Shown one piece after another: positions 44,353-55,000 of a DNA stretch of 64,000 nt (position 1 is its first letter; each line of letters starts with the position of its first letter). Source of the stretch: Perilla frutescens (taxonomy: Eukaryota; Streptophyta; Magnoliopsida; Lamiales; Lamiaceae). Location: contig BRKX01000017.1 in the NCBI GenBank assembly GCA_026008535.1, positions 6,712,501 to 6,776,500 on the forward strand, given 5' to 3'. Made by a program: the position numbers and the translations under genes. The notes under the pieces are model-generated. The model saw only the letters and a program-made list of their open reading frames with translations, was not told the DNA's origin and did no database searches.

Positions 44353-45613
44353 TGATGAGACCATGCATAGCAACGATGAGCCAAATCTGGAGTTGCAAAT
44401 TAGAGGTCCAGTTACAAGGTAACGAGCTAAGCAACTTCAAGGTTATTTGCAAGGTTATGTGTGAAAGAAGCTCGAGGAAGAGGTGATTGTTCAAAGTAGC
44501 CCCAAAGTCATTACTAGGCTTTCAATTGAAGATAAGGATCAAGCTTTGGTGGATTGAAGTATTTTTGGTCGAAAATTAAAAGAACACATGTGCAAGAAGA
44601 AACCTACTTGAAACCGCATGCGTTTTGGAGCAGAATTTTAGCAGAAACCGCAAGCGAAACCATATGCGTTTTGGAGCAGAATTTTCGGCCCTCTTAATTT
44701 AATTAAAGGGTTGAATTTTATTTAGACTATAGTACTAATTTAATTATTTTAGACTATAGTTGGGTCAGTTTTATTATTTAACCAATGTAATTTTCGGATT
44801 AGAGTCTAAGTTGACTAGGTTTTATTTAAGGTAATTTCCTACCTTAATTAGAATTCTAGTCTAGGTAATTTTCTAGTCCACTTTGGACAAGTCTTTTAGG
44901 TATTTTTCCTTATTATTTTCGTGCTCCCTACCTCTATATAAAGGGATCACTTGTGAATATTAAACTTTAGACATTATTGAAGTTATTTTGCTTTTGCGTT
45001 CAATTGTGTCTCAAACCTTTACATTCTTTTGATTGTTTTCCATCAAGAAAATTATCATTCTTAGAATTAGCACATCTAAGTCTTATTCAAGGGTATTGCT
45101 TAATCCACTTGAGCCGGTATTCCCTATCGAAGAGCAACTTAGATATTTTAGCTTCGAGTACGTTCGAGATTCGAAGAGACTATCGAGTTGTGATTCACAT
45201 CGACATTCATCCTTCCATCTACACCAAACGACGACCTCCATCAAGTCATCCATGTTTGTATCCTTTCAAGTCATCAAATCGACCGAGTTTTATCGATAAA
45301 GATGCGTTCGAGTTCTTCACACGTAAGTCCATTCCATCTCTATCATATCCTACCTACTCCAAGCCATTCTTCACAAGTCATACACGCTCCCTACCCTTTT
45401 AAATCATCCATAGCCTTTCGTTCCATCCTTAAATGGTTTATTTTGTGTTCCATAGTTTGTGTCAATGTTTAGATATCGTGATTGTCTAGATTAGTCATTT
45501 ATTCACTTTATTGAGTCGAATTGAAACCATTCTTTAGTTGACATGTTTCGTATCTTAAAGTCTTCCGCTACGTTCTCTAGATTCGTCTTAGATTATTTGT
45601 CCGGGTCGTATCA
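44353..45613 (+). repeat. Element F 5' LTR
   Basis: TGATGAGACC...GGGTCGTATCA, 1261 bp, TATA box TATATAAAG at 44935-44943. The start is readable as the polyprotein tail (PVTR, then a stop, then RAKQLQGYLQ). The primer site TTGGCATCAGAGCGAGG (45619-45635) follows. Confidence 0.88.
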
Positions 45614-46264
45614 TAAATTTGGCATCAGAGCGAGGTCAGCTCTGCTGGTCGTGGTTCAATCTGCCGTGTCATATCTTATCCTACGTGTCGTCGTACATGT
45701 CTTTTTATTTTCTTATGTGTCTATCGAGTTGTAATAGCATAGCTGTTCTATAAAAAAAAAGTTGAACAAAAAAAAGGAAATTTTCGAATAAAAAAAGGGA
45801 TCCGAATTTTTTTAAAAAAAAGAATAAAAGAAAAAGAAAAAAAACGACAAAAATAGGAATATTCATTGTTTTACCTTTTGAGTCTTATTTTATTTTAGTA
45901 CTTTCCTTCTAGTTTATTTCATAGTTGGTAATTTCTATTTGAGTTGTAATTTCTTTTTGGTTATTTCTTTTTAGAGTCTAGTTCAATTAGGATATTAAGA
46001 TTGTGTCACAATTGTGTAACACATTCCAAATTACCTAATCCTTTTTTTCCTTCTTTTCTATTTCTTTCCTTCTACCCATTGGGGATCCATTCAACCCTAA
46101 TCCATATCACCTTACCACACGCCACCTTACACCTCACGTTCACTCATCCCCGAGTCACGCCACCTCATCTCACACGCCACACACACACCCGTGCCACATC
46201 ACCCGTTGATCGTAGCTAGCAATCCTCGTCGATCCTTCATGCAATTAAGTTAAACCCTCAATAT
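45614..46264 (+). other. Element F leader
   Basis: Primer site, GTCGTGGTTCAATC motif (about 45646-45661), A-rich tract (45752-45848), T-rich stretch and CACC-rich stretch (about 46090-46210). No gene is seen. Confidence 0.6.
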
Positions 46265-47690
46265 TTGACAAAGAGTGCTACTTATCACCCTATATACACG
46301 ACACACACACTGTGCACCACATACTTGAGTGCAAATACGAGTGGGAAAAAAATCAAGAGTGAAAACAAACAAGAGAAAGGCGACGATCCTCCTGGTTCAT
46401 CCATTCCGCCTCCCGTCGACCCGAAGTCGACCAAGGCACATGTCGAGGCATCTGATTCAATTCCAGAGTGGGACCCTAAGTACCACTTTGACGTGATGTC
46501 CCAGTTCTTCCTAAAGCAACAAAGAGCCATGTCCGACCAAATTGCAAGTTTAGCTCAACACTTGGAGCAAGTCAAAATGCGTCCAACGATCACACAGGCC
46601 TACCGAGGTCCAGCTCGATGTGAAGAACGTCAAGAAGAGCCCGCAGAAGAATCTTATGCAGAGGAGAGCTCAGAAGCTGAGTATGAGCCTCCACGAAGAG
46701 ACCGTGGCTGCCCACGAGGTCCTCCAAGGCGTGCAGCCCGTGCCGAGCTGCACCGATATGGCGATGGAGACGGTTTGCTTAACAACATCAAAATGAGCAT
46801 TCCGAAATTTGAAGGTCTACATGATCCTGATCTCTACTTGGATTGGGAACGTAAGGTAGACAAGATCTTCACATGCTATGACTTCCCAGAGCTTAAAAAG
46901 GTCCAGTTAGCATCGTTGGAGTTTCGAGGCTATGCAGTCTCATGGTGGGAAATGCAGCAGGAACGACGCAGCCGTGAGAGATATCCCCCATTGACACATG
47001 GGAGGAGATGAAAGATTTAATGCGAGGACGATTTATTCCTGTGCATTATGAGAGAGAACTCGAAAAGAAGCTCACCCCGATCAAGCAAGGCACGCGCTCT
47101 ATTGAAGAATATCACAAGGAGTTAGAGACCGCCTTGAACCGAGTCGGAAAGCAAGAGTCCTTAAATGCTACCATCATCATGAATCCTGACATCATATGTG
47201 AAGTCGAGCTTAAAGAATTCACGAGTGTAGAAGACATGGTGCACTACACATCGATCGTGGAGAGACAGCTTCGAGAAGGCTGATCTAATCATACCTCAGC
47301 GCCTACTCGGCCATCTTGGAACAAAGGTACGCCTCCCATATCATCTTCTACCCTTTCTACTGATCATGTTCGACCCCGAGGTCAATCCGGACCACCCGAA
47401 CGGTGTTTCGATCGTTCAGCACCACAACCGAGTCATAGGGCTGACCCTACATCCGCCGCTCCTACTAGGCCGAGTTTCACACGGCCAAGTCCACCAAACC
47501 CGGTGCCAACTTCAGCCCGAATTGAGCTCGCGACATCCAATGCCATAAATGTCAAGGTTGGGGTCACTTTCAAAACCAATGTCCGAACCGGCGAGTTTTG
47601 TTCCTTAATGATCAAAACGGACTTGAATCCGTCAATGAGGATGAAGAGCAGCCCCAAGACGAATCCACAGTTGCTAGATACCACCCAGGC
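46265..47690 (+). pseudogene. gag: Element F gag (frameshifted)
   Basis: The frame from 46265 has a charged N-terminus and the start of the capsid domain (IPKFEGLHDPDLYLDWERK, GYAVSWWEMQQERR). One base is lost in a C run near 46988. The next frame (47008-47283) continues with MRGRFIPVHYERELEKKL, EYHKELETALNRVGKQ and VEDMVHYTSIVERQLREG, then TGA at 47281. The zinc knuckle (CHKCQGWGHFQNQC) is encoded about 47539-47580 in a further frame. An acidic linker follows. Confidence 0.8.
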
Positions 47691-49398
47691 TAAGTTTGAA
47701 GAAAAGAAACCCGAGTTTTCTCATGTTAGTTTGGTTTTCATCCGCAGTCTGAGCATAAATCGAGAAGAAGAGCAACAATCGCAGTGAGAGAACATCTTCT
47801 ACATGAGAGTTGCTATTCAAGACAAGACTTGTGCAATAATCATCGACACTGGCAGCGTAATCAATGCAGTTAGCCAATATGCTGTTGACAAGCTAGGTTT
47901 CACCACAGTGAAGCATCCAAAGCCATACAGATTGCAGTGTCTTACAGATGAGGCACAGTTCGCGTTACTGGTCAGGTACACGTTCTTTTTTTTATTGGTC
48001 GTTATTCTGACACTACATTGTGTGAAGTTATTCATATGGATGCAGCACATATACTCTTAGAAAGACCATGGCATTTTCATAGACAAGCTGTACACGACGG
48101 ACTCACGAATACATACACCATCAAGAGAGACGGTCGAACCACTATCCTTAAACCTCTGTCCCCTTAGGCCATTCAAGAAGAACAAGAAATAATGCGAGCA
48201 AAGTTCAAAGAAGAGCGAGAGAAGGCCACAGCCACCGACGACAGCCCTCCTTCAGCCGAGAGTTCTTCACCGCTGACCAACCCTTCCTCCATGGCCATTA
48301 CAACCCTAAAAACACTACTTCTCGGCTCCCTTGATTGTGGAAAATGATTGAGTATAGCCACCCCATCCAAAGAGAAGAGTCGATCACTGTTTTGCACAAT
48401 TAAAGGAGTTGAAAAAGCTATTAAAGGAGGTTTGCCTTTAGTTATTTTAACTTGTAAGAACAGTGCTACTAACGAAGTTTCTTTCCCTAGTGTTGTACAG
48501 CCCCTTATGAAGGAGTTTGAGGACGTTTTCCTGGATGAGATTCCAAGCGGATTATCTCCAATTCATGGGATCGAGCAGCAGATTGATTTCATGCCCGGAG
48601 CCGTTCTACCGAATCGTCCAGCTTATCGCACATCCCCTGAAGAAACCAAGGAGATTGATCGACAAGTGAAAGAGTTTTTGGAAAACCAGCAAAATTCGAG
48701 AGTCGATGAGCCCATGCGCAGTTCCAGTTATTCTCGTGTCCAAGAAAAACAATGAATGGAGAATGTGCATGGATTGTCGCGCCATCAACAAAATAACAGT
48801 TAAGTATCGTTTTCCCATCCCTAGACTTGATGATATGTTAGATGAGCTTAGTGGATCAAAAAATTTCTCTAAAATAGATCTAAGGTCTGGCTATTTTCAA
48901 GTTCGTATGCATGAAGGTGATGAATGGAAAACTGCTTTTAAGATCAAGCATGGTTTATATGAATGGTTAGTTATGTCTTTTGGTCTCACTAATGCACTGA
49001 GCACATTTATGAGATTGATGAACCATGCCTTATGTGATATTATTAGGAAATTCATTGTTGTTTATTTTAATGATATCCCGATATACAGTCATAGTGCACA
49101 GGTGCACCTAGATCATCTTAGACGCGTATTTATGCTTTTGAGAGATGCTCGATTGTATGGCAACATGTCTAAATGTTCCTTTTATCTAGATGAAGTTATA
49201 TTCTTAGGCTTTGTTGTGATTTCTAGAGGTATTGAGGTTGACCGTTCCAAAATCAAGGCGATTGAGGAATGGCCAACGCCCAAAACTGCAAGTGAAGTTC
49301 GATTCTTTCATGGCCTTGCCAGATTTTATCATCGCTTTGTATGCGATTTCTCTAGCATAGCCGCGCCTCTTACTAACCTAAGTAAGAAGGATCGTAAA
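47691..49398 (+). pseudogene. pol: Element F protease and reverse transcriptase, cut by solo LTR
   Basis: The protease active site IIIDTGSVINAVSQYAVDKL (about 47829-47892) is the only canonical DTGS in the window. Frame changes near 47960 and 48170 follow, with a frame from 48348 to 48755. One base is gained near 48695. The reverse transcriptase frame (48706 onward) has CMDCRAINKITVKYRFPIPR, but the catalytic box reads YFND (49063-49074) instead of YFDD. Connection residues run to KKDRK, where the solo LTR is inserted at 49398. Confidence 0.83.
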
Positions 49399-50232
49399 TG
49401 TAATGCCCCAAACTACTCCGTTTGGCCACGTCACTTAACATACCATTTACTTACTTAAATTTTATGCACTTATAATAAAAAGAGCGGAAGCTCAGGTCAA
49501 AAAGCGTGACTAGGCATGATGTCATAATTCTCAATGTAAAATTTTCGCGAATTAGCATGCAATCTATTGAATCTATACTATCACACAATATATTATCAAA
49601 CGGAAGCATTGAACAAGCCCATCCACATAAACCATGCAATCATCTAACTTATCAGGCTCATAGGTTGTCATAACCCGCCCGTCTAGCATCCTAAATCAAC
49701 ATGCAAAATATAGGGTCAACAACATATTTCATACGTAATAGGCTCTAAGGTCGAACGACCCGCATTTAAATTGTTTTGCATAGTTATCAAGTTATATACA
49801 TCATAACCTACAAAAGATCAGGCTATTCCCATCCCCAATAATCATTGATCATAAAGCAAAACGAGTGATCAATGTAATAATAATAATAATGAGAGTATTT
49901 TCAAAAGAAGAGCATGCAAAAGATAACACAAGCTTGTGGGGTTCTCTTGTGTTCACAACGCTCCTACTTGGGCTCCGACTCCTCAACCTGAAATTCATTG
50001 AATTAATGGGATGAGTATTTAACAACATACTCAGTGGGGAACACTGTAAACAGTTATAGCTAATTGCACAAGTGAAAATATAACATATGGACTTTTCTTT
50101 ACTTTGTGGAGACTAGTCTCAACCCCATAGGGTCCAAACATCATGATGCCCCCATTAATGAATATCTTTGGCCCTGTAGGGATGCCCGCGGACATACTAC
50201 CCCCCAGGGAGGACATTAACAGGTTTATATTC

Positions 50233-50332
50233 GATCCCAAAGGATCTCTGCCCCGAAGGGTCTCTTTGTCGACCCCGAAGGATCTCTTTTATGCCCCGAA
50301 GGGTCTCTTTTATCTCTCGTCCGAAGACCCTT
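50233..50332 (+). repeat. Short tandem repeat in solo LTR (unit CCCCGAAGGGTCTCTTTTATG-like)
   Basis: About five imperfect copies of a 21-22 bp unit built on CCCCGAAGGRTCTCT, at about 50236, 50251, 50273, 50294 and 50321. Confidence 0.75.
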
Positions 50333-51206
50333 CATACTTATACAATCAAATCACAACAATAACTATAACCTTACACATGTTCACAGTTTAGAGTTACCCC
50401 ACCTTATGAGACGCTTTCACAATTTCTCAACCTTTGAAACACTTCTTGGTCGTGCACATGTTGTCCACCTCAAACCCCAACACGTCACCCAGCACCTTTC
50501 AATTCTCTTTTGATTTTAGACGCCGAGTTATAAAATTAAATCATAACTTAGACCAAGCACAAGCTATACTTTTCTTTAAAGACTTCATACATATCCATAA
50601 ACATAACCTTGGATATACCAACTCATAATATGATTTTGGACTCAAAATACATATTAAAACTCTTTGAAGCATTTAATCGAACACTATACGTGCACTCATT
50701 TAAACCACATGCTCATAACTCAATTTAAATCCTTTAAACCCAACATTTCACATGCAAACACCTTCATCCTAGGACTCTAACATACATGAAAATGAACCGC
50801 AAACAACCATCACAACACCTCCAAACCACATCAACAAAACAAGGGGAAATTAGGGCAAAAATCTAAACCCTTGCATCAAAGAGCCATAGGAATTCGATAT
50901 AACTTCACATATAGCTTCAAGGAGATAAATAAACCATATGTTCAAGATATCAAAGCAAGAGGATCAACAAAATCGAAGAACCCTAATTTTGGGTAACAAA
51001 CCCTAGGTTCAAATCAACAAGAATGGAGCTTAATCATCAAGAGGGAAGTGGTGTTAGATTACCTTAGATGATGGATAATGATGGTAGAATCCCCTTCCAA
51101 GAGTTGAAGGATTTCTTAAGAGAGAGGTGGAGGAAATCGCCAAAGAAGAGAAAAGAAATGAAGATGAAAGGGATAAGTGTTGTATTTATAGGTAGGAAAA
51201 TCGGGC

Positions 51207-51372
51207 TAGCCCGCGTGACCGCGCGCCTCCCGCGACCGCGTGATATGGCCCTTGGCCATCGCTCCCCGTGAGCGCGCACACCCCGCGGGCGCGCGCCTCG
51301 CCCACACCCCGCGGACGCGCAACACCCCGCGGACGTGCGGCCTCCCCGCGAGCGCTCACCGCTCCGCGGGCG
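51207..51372 (+). repeat. GC-rich CCGCGGACGCGC repeat block in solo LTR
   Basis: Repeated CCCCGCGGRCGCGC and CCGCGAGCGC words, strongly GC- and CpG-rich in an AT-rich LTR. Possible promoter or methylation-rich island. No coding sense is apparent. Confidence 0.65.
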
Positions 51373-51768
51373 CGCACCTTGCTCAAAACAACTCCCGATC
51401 TTAAATCGACTCCCAGACATTTCCAACTCCATTTAAAAATGACTTAGATTTTCGAAACACTTCTAATATTTTCCGAAAAAGCGTCAGGGTGTTCAAGATA
51501 TGGCAAAACACATAACCAAATATAATCACCCCCACTTCATTATCATATAACTCGACATATTTTAATATTAAATGTTATCATGTATTATACACTTAGTATA
51601 ATACCACCGTGCTATGACGTATCGGCTCAAGTGAGACAACCTGCAATAAAACAACGGCACAAAAGACAAACATACCACCATAAGTAATATTTAAACAATA
51701 TTAATTTGAAATCATTTACTAAAATTATAATTTATAATTTAGCAAAAGGATCGGGGTATCACAGTAAA

Positions 51769-52862
51769 TTTGAATGGGGTAAACAACAAGAGCATGCTTT
51801 TAACACTTTGAAGTCTTTATTTTGTTTTGCTCCTGTTTTATATTTACCGGATTTTTCTAAGACTTTCAAGATCGAGTATGATGCCTCCGAGATAGGTATC
51901 GGTGCTATTTTGATGCATGAAAAATGGCCCGTGGCTTACTTCAGTGAAAAGCTCAACGGTGCCGCCTTGAGATACTCGACGTACAACAAAGAGCTATACT
52001 CTTTGAAGCGTGTGTTAGAGACTTGGCAACACTACCTGTGGCCTAAGGAATTCGTCATCCACATGGACCATGAGAGCTTGAAGCATTGGAAAGGTCAAAG
52101 TAACTTGAACAAGCGACATGCGAAATGGGTCAAGTTCATCGAGTCATTCCCGTACATCATCAAGTACAAGAAAGGAGAGAATAACATCGTTGCCGACGCA
52201 GCACGCATTGCTTAACCTAATGAATGCTAAGATGCTTAGTTTTGAGTCCATAAAATCTTTGTATGAGTCGGACTCGTATTTCTCATCCATATTTGAGAAG
52301 TGTTCGAAAATTTCAGTCTTTTGAGGAATTCTATGTGCATGATGGGTTTTTGTTTAAAGAGTCTAAATTGTGCATTCCTACTTGTTCTATGTATGAGCTA
52401 CTTGTGTTAGAGTCACGTGCGGGAGGATTAATGGGCAATTTTGGTGTACATAAGACATTATCCTTATTGCATGAGCATTTCTTTTAGCCGCATATGAAAT
52501 GTGATGTTGAATGCATGTGTAGTAGATGTGTTAGTTGTCATAAGTCTAAGTCTATTTCGCATCCATTTGGTCTATACACTCTTTTACCTACGCCATCTAG
52601 CCCTTGGATTGATTTATCTAAGGATTTTCTCTTAGGCTTGCCTAGGTCTAGATCGGGAAAGGATTCCGTTTTTGTTGTAGTTGATAGGTTTTCTAAAATG
52701 GCACATTTCATTTCATGTAGAAAAACCGATAAGGCTGCTCACATAGCCAATTTGTTCTTCATTCATGTGGTTAGATTGCATGGTATCCCTAGAACTATTG
52801 TTAGTGATAGGGATTCCAAGTTTTTAGGACATTTTTGGCGAGTTCTATGGGGAAAATTAGGG
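51769..52862 (+). pseudogene. Element F RNase H and truncated integrase
   Basis: Coding resumes after GTAAA with FEWGKQQEHAF. RNase H carries IEYDASEIGIGAILM, STYNKELYSLKRVLETWQ and HMDHESLKHW. A frameshift near 52200 and stops near 52322 and 52485 follow. The integrase finger keeps HEHFF and C..C..CHKSK residues (about 52460-52545). The DDE core has WIDLSKDFLLGLPRSRSGKD and TIVSDRDSKFLGHFWRVLW. It is cut after WGKLGT, so the third catalytic residue (Glu) and the whole C-terminal domain are gone. Confidence 0.83.
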
Positions 52863-53628
52863 ACCATGCATAGCAACGATGAGCCAAATCGGAGTTGCAA
52901 ATTAGAGGTCTAGTTACAAGGTTACGAGCTAAGCAACTTCAAGGTTATTTGCAAGGTTATGTGCGAAAGAAGCTCGAGTATGAGGTGATTGTTCAAAGTA
53001 GCCCCAAGGTCATTAATATGCTTTCAATTGAATATAAGGATCAAGCTTTGGTGGATTGAAGTATTTTTGGTTGAAAATTAAAAGAACACATGTGCAAGAA
53101 GAAATCTGCTTGAAACCGCAAGCGAAACCACATGCGTTTTGGAGCATAATTTTAGCAGAAACCGCAAGCGAAACCGCATGCGTTTTGGAGCATAATTTTC
53201 GGCCCACTTAATTTAATTAAATGGTTGAATTTTATTTATACTATAGTACTAATTTAATTATTTTAGACTATAGTTGGGTCAGTTTTATTATTTAATTAAT
53301 GTAATTTTTGGATTAGAGTCCAAGTTGACTAGGTTTTATTTAAGATAATTTCCTACCTTAATTAGAATTCTAGTCTAGGTAATTTTCTCATCCACTTTGG
53401 ACAAGTCTTTTAAGTATTTTTCCTTATTATTTTCGTGCTCCCTACCTCTTTATAAATGGATCACTTGTGAAGATTAAACTTTAGGCATTATTGAAGTTAT
53501 TTTGCTTTTGCATCCAATTGTGTCTCAAATCTTTACATTCTTTCGATTGTTTTCCATCAAGAAAAGTATCATTCTTAGAATTAGCACATCTAAGTCTTAT
53601 TCAAGGGTATTGCTTAATCCACTTGAGG
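52863..53628 (+). repeat. Element F 3' LTR, incomplete
   Basis: It matches 44360-45108 of the left LTR, starting GACCATGCATAGC, so about the first 6 bases (TGATGA) are missing. The tail word RAKQLQGYLQGYVRKKLE is readable near 52930-52985, and a TATA box lies at about 53449-53457. Similarity to the left LTR ends near 53628 (CCACTTGAG). Confidence 0.85.
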
Positions 53629-54017
53629 GATTAATCGGTATTCGCTACTTCGAAGATCAACTTAGAGATTTCAACCTTGGATGTGTTCGAGAAGTTACTT
53701 TAAAATACGTGTTTCATTTTATCCAAGAAATGGGGTTCGTATTAGGTTGTTTCTATTCATCTTCAACGTCTAACCATCGTCACCTCATCACCATTCAATC
53801 TCTTCAACATCCAGCCGAGAGTTCGTCATCAACAAAGCTGTGGAGTTTCTTCATCAAACATGCAAATACTCCATCTTCAAAGCCATTGTCCCATTCAGTC
53901 TTGTATATCCGTAAGATCATAAATCCCTGGCCTTCAAGATTGGATTGAATCCTTACCTAGCTGTCGTGTGTTCTTTTGTGAGCTTCCGCATATCTGTACT
54001 GTGTCAATTTCTATAGA
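53629..54017 (+). repeat. LTR-like end of a different subfamily
   Basis: It continues from the F LTR without a visible boundary but does not match the F left LTR. It keeps the CTTCCGC word (about 53982) and a closing GACCGCATCA (to 54027) seen near the ends of the other LTRs here. No primer site follows. I read it as the 3' third of a related LTR joined by recombination. Confidence 0.5.
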
Positions 54018-55000
54018 GACCGCATCAACTGAGCAATCAGGATTCATCAAGAAGCCGAAACCGAGACATCAGGTGCTTTAAATGTCAAAGTAGAGGCCAC
54101 ATCACGAGCTAATGTCCAAATAGTCACATGATGATTCTGAAGGACAATGGAGAGGTTGTAACAGAAGATAAGGATTCAGAGACGGAGATGTCGGCCTTAT
54201 CAGGAGGGTCGAGTGAAGATGAGTATGCAACACCCAATGCACTCACATTGGTAGCAAGAAAATCCTTGAGTTTGCATACCAAGTGCATAGATGAGGGCAA
54301 CGAAAGAACATATTCCGTACTCGATGCCATATCAAGGATAAGGTATGTAGTTTGATTATCGATGGAGGAAGCGGTGCCAATGTTGTTAGTGTTGTCATGG
54401 TGACAAAATTAGGATTGTCTGTTCTTAAGCATCATAAGCCACACAAGCTGCAATGGTTGAATGATAGTGGAGAGACCAAGGTGAACAAGCAGGTTCGCAT
54501 TCCATTCTGGATTGGGAAGTACGAAGATGAAATGTTGTGTGATGTCGTGCCCATGCAAGCGAGACACATTTTGTTCGAACATCCATGGCAATTCAATCGG
54601 CGTGTAAAGCATGACGGCTTCACCAATAAGTACTCCTTCATACTTAATAAGAAGACGGTGACACTAGCTCCTCTAACACCATCCCAAGTGAACGAGGACC
54701 AAGTAAAGCTGCAAGAGGAGGCTGAATTAATTAGGAAGAATGGAAAGGAAGGCAAGGTTCGGAAGGAGATAGCCCAACACTTATGTTTTGCGATGGCTAG
54801 TGATGTTAAATGGGTTGTGCAAAAGGAGAGGCCAAATTATTCGCAAGGACATGTTGTTTAACACTAACCAACTTGATTCGTGTGTGAAGCATGATGGCTT
54901 CACCAATAAGTACTCCTTCGTACTTAAATGGGCTGTGCAAAAGGAGAGGCCAAATGATTCACAAGGACATGTTGTTTAACACTAACCAACTCTATTTTAT
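54018..55000 (+). pseudogene. Element G gag end and protease
   Basis: The zinc knuckle CFKCQSRGHIT.C (about 54078-54118) contains a stop before the last Cys. An acidic linker (GEVVTEDKDSETEMSALSGG) follows. The protease core LIIDGGSGANVVSVVMVTKL (from 54353) has DGGS in place of DSGS, with VVPMQARHILFEHPWQFNRR and FTNKYSFILNKKTVTLAPL. The end is disturbed by a partial duplication (54808-54873 repeated at 54926-54990). Confidence 0.78.

Larger units (their letters stand above)
49399..51763 (+). mobile_element. Solo LTR (about 2.4 kb) of another Gypsy family
   Basis: TGTAATGCCCC...GGGGTATCACA, flanked by the perfect 5-bp target duplication GTAAA (49394-49398 and 51764-51768). The termini are of the TGTAAYGCCCC/GGGGTRTYACA type that I associate with Tekay/Del chromoviruses. 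There is no internal coding region, primer site or second LTR, so it is the product of LTR-LTR recombination. It contains a 21-bp tandem repeat (50233-50332) and a GC-rich repeated block (51207-51372). Small ORFs in it look accidental. Confidence 0.88.
44353..53628 (+). mobile_element. Element F: CRM-like chromovirus with solo-LTR insertion and internal deletion
   Basis: The left LTR (44353-45613) matches 52863-53628 at the right. In between lie gag, protease, reverse transcriptase, RNase H and part of integrase on the plus strand, with a solo LTR (49399-51763) inside. Integrase sequence is joined directly to the LTR at 52862/52863. The right LTR lacks its first bases and its last third. No target duplication can be matched (ATGAT at left), so the right edge is not a simple insertion boundary. 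Confidence 0.85.

Noticed and set aside
49451..51432. Several ORFs of 60-120 codons inside the solo LTR, including an Arg-rich one on the minus strand (51432-51064).
   Set aside because: They lie in LTR and GC-rich repeat DNA, match no family I know, and have the composition expected of chance ORFs.
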